Numbered from the stretch's first letter, positions 1 to 9,711 are shown. The stretch: 64,000 bases of DNA from Herbaspirillum sp. ST 5-3 (GCF_004804275.1 NZ_STGI01000003.1:372001-436000); one strand, 5' to 3'. Notes: a model not told the origin generated them from the sequence alone. Numbers and translations are program-made.

Positions 1-330
1 GTCCACAAGGCATGGAAAGCGCATGGTCTCAAGCCGCATCTGGTCGAAACGTTCAAGGTGTCCCGCGACCCGAAATTTGCGAAGAAGCTGGAAAACATCG
101 TCGGTTAGTACCTTAGTCCCCCGGAGCATGCGCTGGTGCTGTGCTGCGGTGCAAGCGCGAGATCGCACGCAGCCGGGACTGCAGTTGAAGAAGGGGAAAG
201 CCGCGACGATGACCCATGATTACAAGCTGCATGGCACGATCACGCTTGACGGCATGGTCATCTCGCACTGCGCGCAACATCGCCAGAGCGCGGCTGGCTT
301 TGGTGAAGATATTCATGCTGAACGCCGAAG
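1..330 (+). pseudogene. IS630-family transposase remnant (5' end outside window)
   Basis: Frame 1 opens without a start codon and reads 35 residues (VHKAWKAHGLKPHLVETFKV..., ending KLENIVG) before a stop at 106-108. This is the conserved stretch just before the DDE catalytic core of IS630-type transposases. The similarity continues out of frame: about 160-270 encodes RTQPGLQLKKGKAATMTHDY and HGTITLDGMVIS, both familiar IS630 core motifs. The segment that should lie between TITL and DGMVI is deleted, and the first catalytic Asp region is scrambled. The copy is therefore broken by at least one frameshift and an internal deletion and cannot encode an active enzyme. The 3' end is not recognisable, so the right limit is approximate. 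Confidence 0.75.
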
Positions 331-356
331 GGGGATGCCGCCCACCGTGGCGGAAT

Positions 357-656
357 CTACCGGCGCCACAGGTAGCAGTGGGTCACGCCGGGAAAAGTCA
401 ATACGGCGAAAAACGCGGAACTGATCGTCCAGATTCTCCAATCCGTTGTCACCAACGTGCTTGTATGGCCTTCCAGAAAATAAGCAACAGTCATCCAGAG
501 AAAATAGAGAATCAGCCATTCCAATGCGCGAACCGCGCCAGACTTCACCTGCGCGCGCGAAAATGGCGGCAAGAGCCGGCGCTGAATGAGGAAGGGGGCA
601 TTTGCCATTGCAATGGCGGAAAGTAGCGATACGACGGCGGACTGCTCGGTAGTCAT
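357..656 (-). CDS. DUF2818-like small membrane protein
   Basis: Encodes 99 residues with a hydrophobic N-terminal segment (about residues 8-25, containing ANAPFL), a second segment around 45-62 (EWLILYFLWMTVAYFL) and a third around 75-92 ending in GVTHCYLWRR. Length, three-segment layout and the N-x-PFL and ...TFPG... signatures resemble the DUF2818 family of betaproteobacterial inner-membrane proteins, whose function is unknown. That family is often found beside respiratory complex I genes, but here it is the last gene of the run that contains ccsB, starting 27 bases after the ccsB stop. It is probably co-transcribed with the cytochrome maturation genes. The family call rests on recalled pattern only. 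Confidence 0.6.
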   Translation of the reverse strand: MTTEQSAVVSLLSAIAMANAPFLIQRRLLPPFSRAQVKSGAVRALEWLILYFLWMTVAYFLEGHTSTLVTTDWRIWTISSAFFAVLTFPGVTHCYLWRR

Positions 657-683
657 GAGGGGAGCTCTTACGAATCGGAATAG

Positions 684-1844
684 TCAAAGTGAGCCGTAGG
701 AATGCAGTCCGGAGAGAAAAATATTCACGCCCAGGAAGGCAAACAGCGTGATCACGAATCCGACTATTGCCCACCATGCCAGCACAGGGCCGTGCACATT
801 CCTGATCAAGCGCATGTGGAGCCATGCGGCATAGTTGATCCAGACGATGAGGGCCCAGGTCTCCTTCGGGTCCCATGACCAGTAGCCGCCCCACGCTTCC
901 GCCGCCCACAAGGCACCCAGGATGGTGGCGATCGTGAAGAAGACGAAGCCCAGCGCAATTGCCTTGTAAGTGAATTCCTCAATCCATTCGTGTGACGGCA
1001 GGCGAGACGAAAAATAGGAACGCTTTGACAGCAACTGCGCCGCACCGAGCATTGCTGCGATGGAGAAAGCGCCGTAGCCGATGAAATTGGCCGGGACATG
1101 CATTTTCATCCAATAGGACTTCAGCGCCGGAATCAGCGGCTGAATCTCGTGGATACTGGCGTCGGCGCCATACCAGAATGTGAATCCGACTGCCGCGCTC
1201 ACGGCCAGCATCACGAACGCGCCCAGCAAGCGGGTCTGGCAGCGCTGTTCAAGGTACAGGTAGAGCACGGTAGTCGTCAGCGAGAACAGAACAAAGACTT
1301 CGTATAGATTGGACACCGGGATATGTCCGATGTCGGCGCCAAGCAGATAGGATTCGTGCCAACGGATCAGCAAGCCAGCCAGCGCGAGAAAGCATGCCAG
1401 CCAGGCGACGCGGCTCCCGAGCTGCAGGGTCTGGTCGGAGCGGTGTATCCAGCCAAGGCCGTAAAGGAAGGTCGCGCCCCAAAACGCAGCACCCATCCAC
1501 ATGATGTTTGCCTGGCTCGACAGGAGATACTTCAGCAACATCGAGCTTTCGATTGATTCCAGCGACCCATGGTACAAAAGTACTGCCAGCAGGCTATACG
1601 CTACCGCTGTGGTGCTCAATCGTTGAATAGGTCTCCAGCGCATGCCGCCGATCGCGAGTGCCGCCGCGCTTATCAGCAATATGCCAATTTCGTAAACGTC
1701 CATCAGTGCCGAGAAATGCAGCAGCGCATACAGACTGCCGGCCGCCACGGCGCAGACGAAAATCAGATCATCAAGCTGCACCAACCTTTTACGGGATAGT
1801 CGACGGTCGACCCGGGTGTGGAGGGAGAGATCAGGAACTTGCAT
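684..1844 (-). CDS. ccsB: Cytochrome c biogenesis protein CcsB/ResC (system II, CcsA-type)
   Basis: A 386-residue integral membrane protein with about eight hydrophobic segments. It carries the haem-handling tryptophan-rich WWD signature WGGYWSWDPKETWAL near residues 317-331, followed by WINYAAWLHMR. In system II this protein works with ResB to move haem across the inner membrane and attach it to CXXCH motifs of apocytochromes c. Length is normal for the family. The start overlaps the end of resB by 14 bases, so the two are translationally coupled. The dedicated clients are likely the NcgB and NcgC cytochromes encoded upstream in the same run. Nothing is missing from the visible motif set. 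Confidence 0.93.
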   Translation of the reverse strand: MQVPDLSLHTRVDRRLSRKRLVQLDDLIFVCAVAAGSLYALLHFSALMDVYEIGILLISAAALAIGGMRWRPIQRLSTTAVAYSLLAVLLYHGSLESIESSMLLKYLLSSQANIMWMGAAFWGATFLYGLGWIHRSDQTLQLGSRVAWLACFLALAGLLIRWHESYLLGADIGHIPVSNLYEVFVLFSLTTTVLYLYLEQRCQTRLLGAFVMLAVSAAVGFTFWYGADASIHEIQPLIPALKSYWMKMHVPANFIGYGAFSIAAMLGAAQLLSKRSYFSSRLPSHEWIEEFTYKAIALGFVFFTIATILGALWAAEAWGGYWSWDPKETWALIVWINYAAWLHMRLIRNVHGPVLAWWAIVGFVITLFAFLGVNIFLSGLHSYGSL

Positions 1845-3861
1845 GAGGATTTCCTTGAGATTCGCCTGGTGAAAAAGATGGATTGGCCTTTCCCGTGGAG
1901 AGACGCGTCAGGCCGTAGCGTTGGACTATGAAGATATTTTCGATTCCCTTGATGTGAGCTTCGAACTCTTCATCGAGAAGCGGGCTGCCGCGATTGGCGG
2001 AGTAGGCAATCAGAAGTGTGCCGTGTTGCGCCGGAGACACCCACAGCCACAAGCGTCGTTCGCGAATGAAGTACATTGCGCAGACGCCGAGTGCCAGCAA
2101 GGCGGTACCGCCATAGACAACGCGCGCACCCGGCGCGTGCGTTACCTGCAATACCGATGAATTCACCTGGCCGATCGACACCGGTTCGAAGTAGATGGCG
2201 ATACGGGCGTCGCGCGCGTCGTCAAAAGCATTCAGGGCGTCATGCAAAAATCGGTCATTCTGCGCCGCAGGTCCGCCGATCATGGCGGCGGCCGCACGTT
2301 GCAGCAGTTCACCATAGATTCGGGCGGCCTTGGCTTGCTCGTTTTTCGGCAAATTGGCAGGGACCATGTCGACCACGCCGCGCCAGCCTTTCGTAGAAAA
2401 AATTTCCAGCAGCGTGGCAACCGTTTTTTGCAGGGGCAAGGCGAGCTCGGCATTTTTCGCAGACGCGCTCACCTGGTCCGCCGCTTTCGCAATCGCGGAC
2501 GTCTGTCCGAGCGATGCGCTCAGCTTGCGATAGCTGTCCAGGGTGCCGGCCGCATCGCGCGGAAATCTCACATACTTCAGCGCGTTCTCCGTTGCGTCGC
2601 GACGGCCGATTACCGCATAGCTGGCGTTGTCGATCGTGATCGGATTACGATAGACGTTCCATTCGCTCGCCTGGCCTAGTTTGTCGCGCAGGAGGAAGCT
2701 GAGTGATGCGCCGACATCCTCCATATTCGCCCTCACGTCGCGTTGCGAAAACCAGCCCGCTCCGGGTGACGACGCGAGTTTTGCAAATACGTTCATCGCG
2801 CGAAAGTCGGTGAATTCGACGGAATATGGTTCACCATTCAGCAGCAATGCGCTCGCTGCGCCGACCGTCCCATGAAAATGGACAGACTCCGACGGACGGT
2901 CCAGCCAATGCAGCTTCATGTCGACCTTCGTGCCGCCGTCGCCGAATCCCGACTGATACAAGGTGATGCCTCTATATGTAAAGGGATGATTGACCTGTAA
3001 TGTGGCGGCCTGCACCTTGTTGCCATCGATGATGTCGATATCGCTGGCGAAATCCCTGGGACGGCCATTGTCGTAGTGCTCGACGCGAAACCGCTTCATG
3101 TGAATCGAAAACGGAAGCTCCTGGAGCAGATAGCCGGTGTTAAAGAACAGGAGGGCACTACTGCCTGTGCTGCCCTCCACTAGATTCATCGTTGCACGAA
3201 ACGATCCGGAATCCGCAGCCAATCTGCTGTGCTGCGGCACCTCGTCCAGCGGCAGATCGCGCGTCTCGGTTTGCAGCAGGCCTGACCATAACTGAAGGCG
3301 TAACATGACATTCCCGTCGATCAGCCCGCCAACGCAAATCATCACGATCGCGCCATGCACAAGCAAATAGCCGAGGCGCCGCAAACCGCCGGCACGTGCG
3401 GCAAACAGCTGGCCACCGCCGTTGAGCGCACGCGTTCTGAAGCTGAATCGTTTGGTCTGCAGGTAGCTGCCGAGTGCGGCCAGCAGGGCAGCATGGCCGG
3501 CGCCGTCCCCGGCGTCCAGCGTGAATTCCCGACAATGCGGAGTACGTCGTAATCCGTCGAGTCCTTTGTGCTGCCGGAAAGCGCGCATCTCGCGCAGCAT
3601 GGATGGCGTGTTCTGGATCAGGCACAACGCCGTCGACGACGCCATGAACCCCAGCAGGACGAAGAACCACCACGCATGATAAATATCGGTCAGGCCGGCG
3701 AGCGACAGCAGCTCCGCCCAGAACTCGCCGTACTCGCTGATGTACAGGCTCGCCGGCTTTCCTTGCTCGAGCACGGAACCGATGGATGCCGCCATGGCGA
3801 CAACCGTCAGGATCGCAACGGCGAAGCGCATCGAGCGCAACAGGCGCAAGAGGTCCTTCAA
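1831..3861 (-). CDS. resB: Cytochrome c biogenesis protein ResB (system II)
   Basis: Begins LKDLLRLLRSMRFAVAIL, the usual ResB N-terminus with its RFLxSMRFA-type motif, followed by three N-terminal membrane segments, a long periplasmic domain and a last segment near the C-terminus (VVYGGTALLALGVCAMYF). The open frame extends much further upstream inside cusA, but family homology starts here. The best start is the TTG at 3859-3861, which overlaps the cusA TGA (3858-3860); an ATG at 3831 is a less likely alternative. About 676 residues, normal for ResB. It pairs with CcsB to export and ligate haem. The coupling to a copper efflux pump immediately upstream is unusual and suggests a shared task in making or protecting copper/haem enzymes. 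Confidence 0.9.
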   Translation of the reverse strand: MKDLLRLLRSMRFAVAILTVVAMAASIGSVLEQGKPASLYISEYGEFWAELLSLAGLTDIYHAWWFFVLLGFMASSTALCLIQNTPSMLREMRAFRQHKGLDGLRRTPHCREFTLDAGDGAGHAALLAALGSYLQTKRFSFRTRALNGGGQLFAARAGGLRRLGYLLVHGAIVMICVGGLIDGNVMLRLQLWSGLLQTETRDLPLDEVPQHSRLAADSGSFRATMNLVEGSTGSSALLFFNTGYLLQELPFSIHMKRFRVEHYDNGRPRDFASDIDIIDGNKVQAATLQVNHPFTYRGITLYQSGFGDGGTKVDMKLHWLDRPSESVHFHGTVGAASALLLNGEPYSVEFTDFRAMNVFAKLASSPGAGWFSQRDVRANMEDVGASLSFLLRDKLGQASEWNVYRNPITIDNASYAVIGRRDATENALKYVRFPRDAAGTLDSYRKLSASLGQTSAIAKAADQVSASAKNAELALPLQKTVATLLEIFSTKGWRGVVDMVPANLPKNEQAKAARIYGELLQRAAAAMIGGPAAQNDRFLHDALNAFDDARDARIAIYFEPVSIGQVNSSVLQVTHAPGARVVYGGTALLALGVCAMYFIRERRLWLWVSPAQHGTLLIAYSANRGSPLLDEEFEAHIKGIENIFIVQRYGLTRLSTGKANPSFSPGESQGNPHASS

Positions 3862-6800
3862 GCGAGCATGTCCAAGGGTTCGGCAGCCAGACCGCCGGGT
3901 TGCCTGCGCCGGTCCTGCGTGAGCAGCAGCGAATACGCCACCGGGATCACGATCAGCGAAAACAGCGGTGCGGACACCATGCCGCCGACCAGCGGTGCCG
4001 CAATGCGCTTCATGACGTCGGCGCCGGGCTGGTCGGAAAACATGATGGGCAACAATCCGCCCAGAATCACCGTGACGGTCATGGCTTTCGGACGCAGGCG
4101 CAACAATGCGCCGTTGATCAGCGCACGCATGACATCGGGGCTGGACGCAGCTGCATTGCTCCGCTCGGCTGCCAATGCATGGTCCAGATACAGCAACATG
4201 ACAATGCCGAATTCGGTAGCGACGCCGGCCAGGGCAATCAATCCGATCACCACCGCGACCGACAGCTCGTAACCGATCAGATAGGTGAACCACAGCCCGC
4301 CGATCAGCGAGAAGGGCAGGCAAAGCAGCACAAGGCCCACCTTGATGAAATTGCGAAAATGAATGTAGAGCAGTGTCACGATCAGCAAGAGCGTGAAGGA
4401 GACCGTTGTCCACAGGTGCGCCTTGCCTTGTTCGAAATTGAGGTACTGACCCTGCCATGCCATGCTGTAGCCCGGCGCGAGCTTGATCTTCTGGTCGAGC
4501 AAGGCGCGCGCCGCGGCCAGGTAACCGCCGACATCCTGTGTTTCCAGGTCGATGAAGACATAGGCCACAGGCCGCGCACCTTCGCTCTTGATCTCGGTCG
4601 GACCGTCGTTGATCTGCAGCCGGGCAACATCGCGCAAGGTGACGATCGCGCCGCCCGGCGCCTTGATCCGGATATCGCCCAGCGCGGCCACCGAATCGCG
4701 GCTGCTACGCGGATAACGCAAGGTGATCGGGAAGCGTTCCCGGCCGCTGACAATGGTTCCGGCCGATTCACCACCGAGCGCTCCCTGGACCACTTTCTGA
4801 ATGTCGGCGACACTCAGCCCGTGGCGTGCCGCTTTCTCGCGCTGGATGTCGATATCGATGTAACGGCCTGCATTAATGCGCTCGGCAAAGACGGAACGGG
4901 TCCCCGGCAATGTACGCAACAGCGACTCGATTTCGATCGAGCTGCGTTCCAACTGTCTGAGATCCGGCCCGCTGATCTTGATGCCCAGCGGTGTGCGGAT
5001 CCCGGTAGACAACATGTCGATCCGCGTCTTGATTGGATATCCCCAGGAGTTGGTCAGTCCTGCCAGTTGCACCGCATCTTCCAGCTTCTGGATCAGGTCG
5101 TCGGTGCTGCTGCCGGACGGCCATTGCGACTTTGGCTTGAGCATGATGGTCGTTTCCAGCATCGAGAGCGGCGCATTGTCGGTCGCAGTATCGGCCCGTC
5201 CCGCCTTGCCGAATACCCGTTCGACTTCGGGCATCGTCGCAATCAGGCTGTCGGTCCGGCGCAGGATATCCCCCGCTTCGTCTACCGACACCCCTGGCAT
5301 CGTGGTCGGCATGTACAGCAGGTCACCTTCATCCAGAGGCGGCATGAATTCGCTGCCCAGTCGGGTGACCGGCACGATCAGCGTCGCCAGTGTCAAGGCT
5401 GCGACACATATCACGAGCCAGGGATGACGCAGCGCGCCCTTGAGTGCAGGCGCGTACAGTCGCATCAGCACTCGGTTGACGGGATTGTCCGCTTCGGCGC
5501 GAATGCGCCCGCGGATTGCATAGCCCATCAGGACCGGTGTCAGGGTGATCGCCAGCATGGCGGCGGCGGCCATCGCATAGGTCTTGGTGTAGGCCAGCGG
5601 GGTGAACAGCTTGCCTTCCTGCCCGGTCAGGGTAAACACCGGCAAGAACGACACGGTAATGATCAAAAGCGAAAAAAACAGGGCAGGACCGACTTCGCCC
5701 GCCGCCTGCCTCACGACGGGCCAAATGTCCCTGCGGTCGGCAGCGCGCTGGCCGCGTAGTTCAAGGTGGCGATGCATGTTCTCGATCATGACGATGGCCG
5801 CGTCGACCATCGCGCCTACGGCAATGGCAATTCCGCCGAGCGACATGATATTGGCCGAGATGCCTTGCGCGCGCATTACATACAGCGCGGCCAGAATACC
5901 GATCGGCAGCGTGACGATGGCAACAAGCGAGGATCGAAGATGAAACAGGAAAACCCCGCATATCAAAGCCACCACCAGCGATTCTTCCAGCAGCTTGTCA
6001 CGCAGGGTGGTAACCGTGCTTTTGATCAACCGCGAACGGTCGTAGGTGGTGATGATCTCGACCCCGGGCGGCAGGCCGCGCTTGAGTTCTTCAAGGCGCG
6101 CCTTGACTGCGGCGACGGTGCTCAAGGCATTCTCGCCATGGCGCATGACGATGATGCCCCCGGTTGTCTCGCCCTTGCCATCGAGATCGGCCACGCCGCG
6201 GCGTGCCTGCGGACCTAGCGTCACATCGGCGACTTGACGCAACCGGATAACGTTACCAGCGCTATCAGTCATCACGGGGATGTCCCCGAAGTCCGCACGA
6301 TGACGCAGGTAGCCATTCGCACGCACCAGATATTCGGAGCGCGCCATTTCGAATGAAGCGCCTCCGCTCGACTGGTTGGCGTCCTTGATGGCCTGTGCGA
6401 CCTGGTCTGTCGTCACGCCGTGGGCGAGCAAGCGAAGCGGATCGATTTCAACCTGAAATTGCCTGGCCATGCCGCCGACGCTGGCGACCTCGGCAACGCC
6501 GGGAACGCTTTGCAATTCGAACTTCAGGAAGAAATCCTGCAAGGCGCGCAACTGGTCTGGAGCGGTTTCTCCGGTCTTGTCGACCAGCGCGTATTCATAG
6601 ACCCAGCCGACTCCGGTTGCATCGGGCCCGAGCGCCGGTGTCGCGCCGGGGGGCAAGCGGCTGCTGATTTGAGCGAGGTTTTCGAGAACCCGCGAGCGGG
6701 CCCAGTAGAGATCGGTCCGGTCCTTGAAAATCACATAGACATACGATTCGCCGAACATCGAAAACCCGCGTACGGCCTTTGTGCCCGGCACGGAAAGCAG

Positions 6801-7016
6801 CGATGCCGTCAGCGGATAGGTAATCTGATCTTCGACGAACTGCGGTGCCTGCCCCGGAAACTCGGTCTTCACGATAACCTGCACATCGGACAGGTCCGGC
6901 AAAGCATCGAGCGCAAGCCGTGACAGCGACTCGATGCCGAGTATCGTCAGTACCAGGCTGAACATCAGCACAAGCACGCGATTGTTGATCGACCAGTCGA
7001 TGATCCGCTTAATCAC
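3858..7016 (-). CDS. cusA: CusA/CzcA-type heavy-metal RND efflux pump
   Basis: A 1052-residue inner-membrane RND transporter of the HME family with twelve predicted membrane segments and two large periplasmic loops. It begins MIKRIIDWSINNRVLVLMFS, the standard HME start. Copper/silver specificity is suggested by methionines where CusA has its three-Met binding site: MPTTMPG near residue 573, SMLETTIMLKP near 620 and RIDMLSTGIRTP near 668. CusA pumps Cu(I)/Ag(I) from periplasm and cytoplasm through CusB to an outer-membrane channel using the proton gradient. The start lies two bases after the cusB stop. No cusC-like outer-membrane channel or cusF is nearby, so the channel must come from elsewhere. 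Confidence 0.93.
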   Translation of the reverse strand: MIKRIIDWSINNRVLVLMFSLVLTILGIESLSRLALDALPDLSDVQVIVKTEFPGQAPQFVEDQITYPLTASLLSVPGTKAVRGFSMFGESYVYVIFKDRTDLYWARSRVLENLAQISSRLPPGATPALGPDATGVGWVYEYALVDKTGETAPDQLRALQDFFLKFELQSVPGVAEVASVGGMARQFQVEIDPLRLLAHGVTTDQVAQAIKDANQSSGGASFEMARSEYLVRANGYLRHRADFGDIPVMTDSAGNVIRLRQVADVTLGPQARRGVADLDGKGETTGGIIVMRHGENALSTVAAVKARLEELKRGLPPGVEIITTYDRSRLIKSTVTTLRDKLLEESLVVALICGVFLFHLRSSLVAIVTLPIGILAALYVMRAQGISANIMSLGGIAIAVGAMVDAAIVMIENMHRHLELRGQRAADRRDIWPVVRQAAGEVGPALFFSLLIITVSFLPVFTLTGQEGKLFTPLAYTKTYAMAAAAMLAITLTPVLMGYAIRGRIRAEADNPVNRVLMRLYAPALKGALRHPWLVICVAALTLATLIVPVTRLGSEFMPPLDEGDLLYMPTTMPGVSVDEAGDILRRTDSLIATMPEVERVFGKAGRADTATDNAPLSMLETTIMLKPKSQWPSGSSTDDLIQKLEDAVQLAGLTNSWGYPIKTRIDMLSTGIRTPLGIKISGPDLRQLERSSIEIESLLRTLPGTRSVFAERINAGRYIDIDIQREKAARHGLSVADIQKVVQGALGGESAGTIVSGRERFPITLRYPRSSRDSVAALGDIRIKAPGGAIVTLRDVARLQINDGPTEIKSEGARPVAYVFIDLETQDVGGYLAAARALLDQKIKLAPGYSMAWQGQYLNFEQGKAHLWTTVSFTLLLIVTLLYIHFRNFIKVGLVLLCLPFSLIGGLWFTYLIGYELSVAVVIGLIALAGVATEFGIVMLLYLDHALAAERSNAAASSPDVMRALINGALLRLRPKAMTVTVILGGLLPIMFSDQPGADVMKRIAAPLVGGMVSAPLFSLIVIPVAYSLLLTQDRRRQPGGLAAEPLDMLA

Positions 7017-7018
7017 GC

Positions 7019-8407
7019 TTACATCTCTCCGGAGTGATGGCGATGCTGCACGGCGGCGATCTCCTTGTCAGAACCGCCGGCTTGCGGCTCTTGGCGGGAA
7101 ACGGTGGCGTCTTCGGCCGTCTGGCGGCGCTGCATGGACTGAATCGATGACGCGGAATCGAGCAGGAACTGTCCGTTGGTGGCCACGCGCGTACCCGCGC
7201 GTAATCCGTCCAGGACCTCGACCATCTCGTGGTCTTCCAGCCCAGGCTTCACTTCAACGGTGTGAAAGCGGCCGTCTGCCTCGCTGATGACGACAAAGTC
7301 GCCGTGGCCGGTGCGAATGAGTGCATCTCTCGGCACAGCCAGCGCGCGCCGCGCCTGGCTGTGGATTTCCACGTCGGCGAATGCGCCGGGAAGAAACGCT
7401 TGACCGTCATTGGCCAGCGCGATCTTCAGCTTCGCCGTTCTGGTGACCGGATCGATCTGCAAGGTCGACAGATCCACTTTGGTCCTGAGCTGTTTCGTTT
7501 CTTGAAAGCTCGACGTCAACACGATGTCGTCGCCATTCCGGATCCAGTTGAGCTGGTCCGGAAACACCGTGACTTCGGCCCACACCCGACGATAGTCCGC
7601 ATAGGTCAGGATGGGCTGCATCGGATTGACGGCATTGCCTTCGCGCGCGGATACCCCGGTCACGATGCCGTCCTGCGATGCGCGTACTGGAACGACATCG
7701 AAGATACGGCGCTGCTTGTCCAGGACCTGAATCACCTCGGGCGGCACGTCGGCTGCGAGCAGGCGGTCCCGCGCCCTGAAGCGCTCCCTCGCCAGGCTTC
7801 CCAGCATCGTGCCGCTGGGTCCGCCGATTTCCATGCCGGCGCCGGTGAGCGCATCGCGCCGGGTCAGCAGGTCGATGTAGTCGCGCTGCCTCTGCTGCAG
7901 TTCCGGCGAGTAGATCTCAAACAAGACCTGCCCCTTCTTGATCGCCTGCCCGACGCCCTGCACGTGCAAGCGCCGTATCCAGCCGTCGAACTTTGGCGTC
8001 ACGACAATACTTCGGCTTTCATCGGCGTGGATCGACGCGTAGGTGCTGGCGGTATGGTGCATCTGCGTGAGGGACGCAACTTCCGTTCTGACTCCCATGC
8101 GCATCCGCGTCGCTTCATCGATGTGCACCTGGTCATGTGCAGGATCCCTGGCTTCAGCGGCGGTCTTGATCAGTGTCATTCCGCAGATCGGGCAGTCGCC
8201 GGGTTTGTCGTGCAATACGTCGGGATGCATCGAGCAGGTATATATCTCACCGAGGCCGACAGCATCCGGCACACCACGATGGGCGGTTGCCGGGCCGGCA
8301 GCGACGCTGGCAGGCAGTGGGCGATATAGCGCGGCGCCATAGCCGAGTGCTGCCGAAACCGCCGCCGTGACGCCCCAGCCAAGAAGCCGTTTCCGTGTTG
8401 TATTCAT
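7019..8407 (-). CDS. cusB: CusB-type RND periplasmic adaptor with N-terminal heavy-metal-binding domain
   Basis: A 462-residue membrane-fusion protein. Residues 1-30 form a signal/anchor segment. Around residues 55-80 lies a short metal-binding domain, YTCSMHPDVLHDKPGDCPICGM, with the CxMHP...CPxCGM pattern typical of CusB-like adaptors. Barrel-sandwich and hairpin regions follow (QVLFEIYSPELQQRQRDY), then a beta-barrel domain and a His/Met-poor tail ending in HRHHSGEM. The adaptor bridges CusA to an outer-membrane channel and collects Cu(I). It is followed two bases later by cusA and preceded by a small protein that carries the same CSMHP/CPIC motif, implying a metal relay. Confidence 0.92.
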   Translation of the reverse strand: MNTTRKRLLGWGVTAAVSAALGYGAALYRPLPASVAAGPATAHRGVPDAVGLGEIYTCSMHPDVLHDKPGDCPICGMTLIKTAAEARDPAHDQVHIDEATRMRMGVRTEVASLTQMHHTASTYASIHADESRSIVVTPKFDGWIRRLHVQGVGQAIKKGQVLFEIYSPELQQRQRDYIDLLTRRDALTGAGMEIGGPSGTMLGSLARERFRARDRLLAADVPPEVIQVLDKQRRIFDVVPVRASQDGIVTGVSAREGNAVNPMQPILTYADYRRVWAEVTVFPDQLNWIRNGDDIVLTSSFQETKQLRTKVDLSTLQIDPVTRTAKLKIALANDGQAFLPGAFADVEIHSQARRALAVPRDALIRTGHGDFVVISEADGRFHTVEVKPGLEDHEMVEVLDGLRAGTRVATNGQFLLDSASSIQSMQRRQTAEDATVSRQEPQAGGSDKEIAAVQHRHHSGEM

Positions 8408-8429
8408 GATGTTGCCGCTCGGCGTCGTG

Positions 8430-8708
8430 TCACGTCGGCTTGACCTTGACCAGCCGCATGTTGCAGATCGGGCAGTTGCCCGGTTTGTCGCTCATGACGC
8501 GCGGGTGCATGGAGCATGTGTATTTGTCCTGGGTCGCGGCAAGCTTCGCCGACACGCCGTGCCCGGCGTCGGCTGAAGTCGCGGGCGCCTGGGTCGGCAT
8601 AGGCGGGTTGGCTTCGCGCGGCGCGTGATTGATCCGGGCGTAGACCATGGCCGAAGATAGTGCCATTGTTGCACCGGCACCGATGAAGAGTCGTCGTTTG
8701 ATGTTCAT
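8430..8708 (-). CDS. Small exported heavy-metal-binding protein (CSMHP...CPICNM motif)
   Basis: Encodes 92 residues: an N-terminal signal or anchor helix (MNIKRRLFIGAGATMALSSA), a Pro/Ala-rich linker, then YTCSMHPRVMSDKPGNCPIC with a final NMRLVKVKPT. The metal-binding unit is nearly identical in pattern to the N-terminal domain of the CusB encoded next. The start at 8708 is chosen because a GGAAGG ribosome site lies just upstream; an in-frame ATG at 8735 lacks one. Likely a periplasmic or membrane-tethered copper carrier between NirK/NcgA and CusAB, by analogy with CusF, although the fold differs. Function is inferred from motif and position only. Confidence 0.8.
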   Translation of the reverse strand: MNIKRRLFIGAGATMALSSAMVYARINHAPREANPPMPTQAPATSADAGHGVSAKLAATQDKYTCSMHPRVMSDKPGNCPICNMRLVKVKPT

Positions 8709-8781
8709 GAAAATACCTTCCGTCGAAATGCTCATGGGGAGAGATATGAAAGGCGGGCCTCGCCCTTCATATCTCGCAGGA

Positions 8782-9711
8782 TCAGCGGACCAGGATGTTT
8801 TCGCCGCGGCCCATCTTGGGATCGGCATCCTTGGTGAATTGCAGCACCGCGATCGCGCCGGTCAGCGCCTGCTGCATCGAATGCGATACCAGCGCGTTGG
8901 CGCCTTCAATCGGTGAAACGATATCGAAGGTTGCTGCATCGCCCGGGCCGACCACATAGGTCTGCAGGCCGGTGATCGCATTTTTCGGATTGCCGCTCGG
9001 GTAGACCTTGTCCCAGATGCCGGCGATCGCATGGAACGACGAAAACTCGTTGGGGCCGGCATTGATGAAGTAAATGCGAACACGTTCGCCCGGCTTTGCC
9101 TGCAGCATGCGCGTGGCCGCCGGATCGTGTACCGGGTCATACTTGAAAACGCCGCCGTTGAACATGACGTTGCTCCATTTCTTCGCCATCATGTCTTTCT
9201 GGTTGTCCGGGTTCGGATAAAGCTCGGACTGGATCAAGACGTATTCGCGATCCGCTTTCGGCATTGCGTTGGCATCCTTCGGATCGACGATGATCGCACC
9301 GTACATGCCGCGCGCGATGTGCTGGATCATCGGATCGGCGCCGCAGTGGTAGAAGAAGATGCCGGGATGCGAGGCATTGAAGGTGAAGCTGCCTTTTTCC
9401 CCTGGCTTCACTGCTTCGAAATCCTTGAGGACGTCGAACTGACCGGCGTGCATGTCCATCGAATGGGAATTCTTGTTGTTCTTGTCGTTGAACAGCGTGA
9501 ATTCGACGGTGTCGCCTTCGGCGACATGCACCACGGGGCCCGGAACCTGACCCTCAAACGTCCAGCTGCGGTACATCGTGCCCTTGTTATCGATCGGCAA
9601 ATCAACTTCCTTTGCCGTCATCGATATCTTGACCGTTTTGGCCTCGACGCCGGTCGCCGCCAGCATCGCCAGTGCCGCGGACACGGCGGCCAGTGCTATT
9701 TTCATTTTCAT
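8782..9711 (-). CDS. nirK: Two-domain copper nitrite reductase (NirK)
   Basis: A 309-residue secreted protein with a signal peptide ending about VEAKT. Copper ligands match NirK: His83 and Asp86-x-His88 in HSMDMHAG, His122-Cys123 in FFYHCGADPM, His131 and Met136 for the type 1 site, with His227 (SFHAIAG) and His277 (VSHSMQQA) in the second cupredoxin domain completing the type 2 site. The enzyme reduces nitrite to nitric oxide in the periplasm with electrons from a cupredoxin or cytochrome c. It is the fourth gene of an ncgABC-nirK operon, as in Nitrosomonas europaea, where it contributes to nitrite tolerance under NsrR control. A related two-domain oxidase without reductase activity cannot be excluded by sequence. 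Confidence 0.85.
   Translation of the reverse strand: MKMKIALAAVSAALAMLAATGVEAKTVKISMTAKEVDLPIDNKGTMYRSWTFEGQVPGPVVHVAEGDTVEFTLFNDKNNKNSHSMDMHAGQFDVLKDFEAVKPGEKGSFTFNASHPGIFFYHCGADPMIQHIARGMYGAIIVDPKDANAMPKADREYVLIQSELYPNPDNQKDMMAKKWSNVMFNGGVFKYDPVHDPAATRMLQAKPGERVRIYFINAGPNEFSSFHAIAGIWDKVYPSGNPKNAITGLQTYVVGPGDAATFDIVSPIEGANALVSHSMQQALTGAIAVLQFTKDADPKMGRGENILVR

Noticed and set aside
3786-5759. 657-codon plus-strand open frame antisense to cusA
   Set aside because: Long antisense frames are expected in GC-rich coding DNA; the translation is low-complexity (Gln, Arg, His-rich) with no domain, and cusA on the other strand is unambiguous. The same applies to the frames at 14695-15849, 17990-19522, 22168-23610, 25276-26436, 26397-27389 and 40458-43028.
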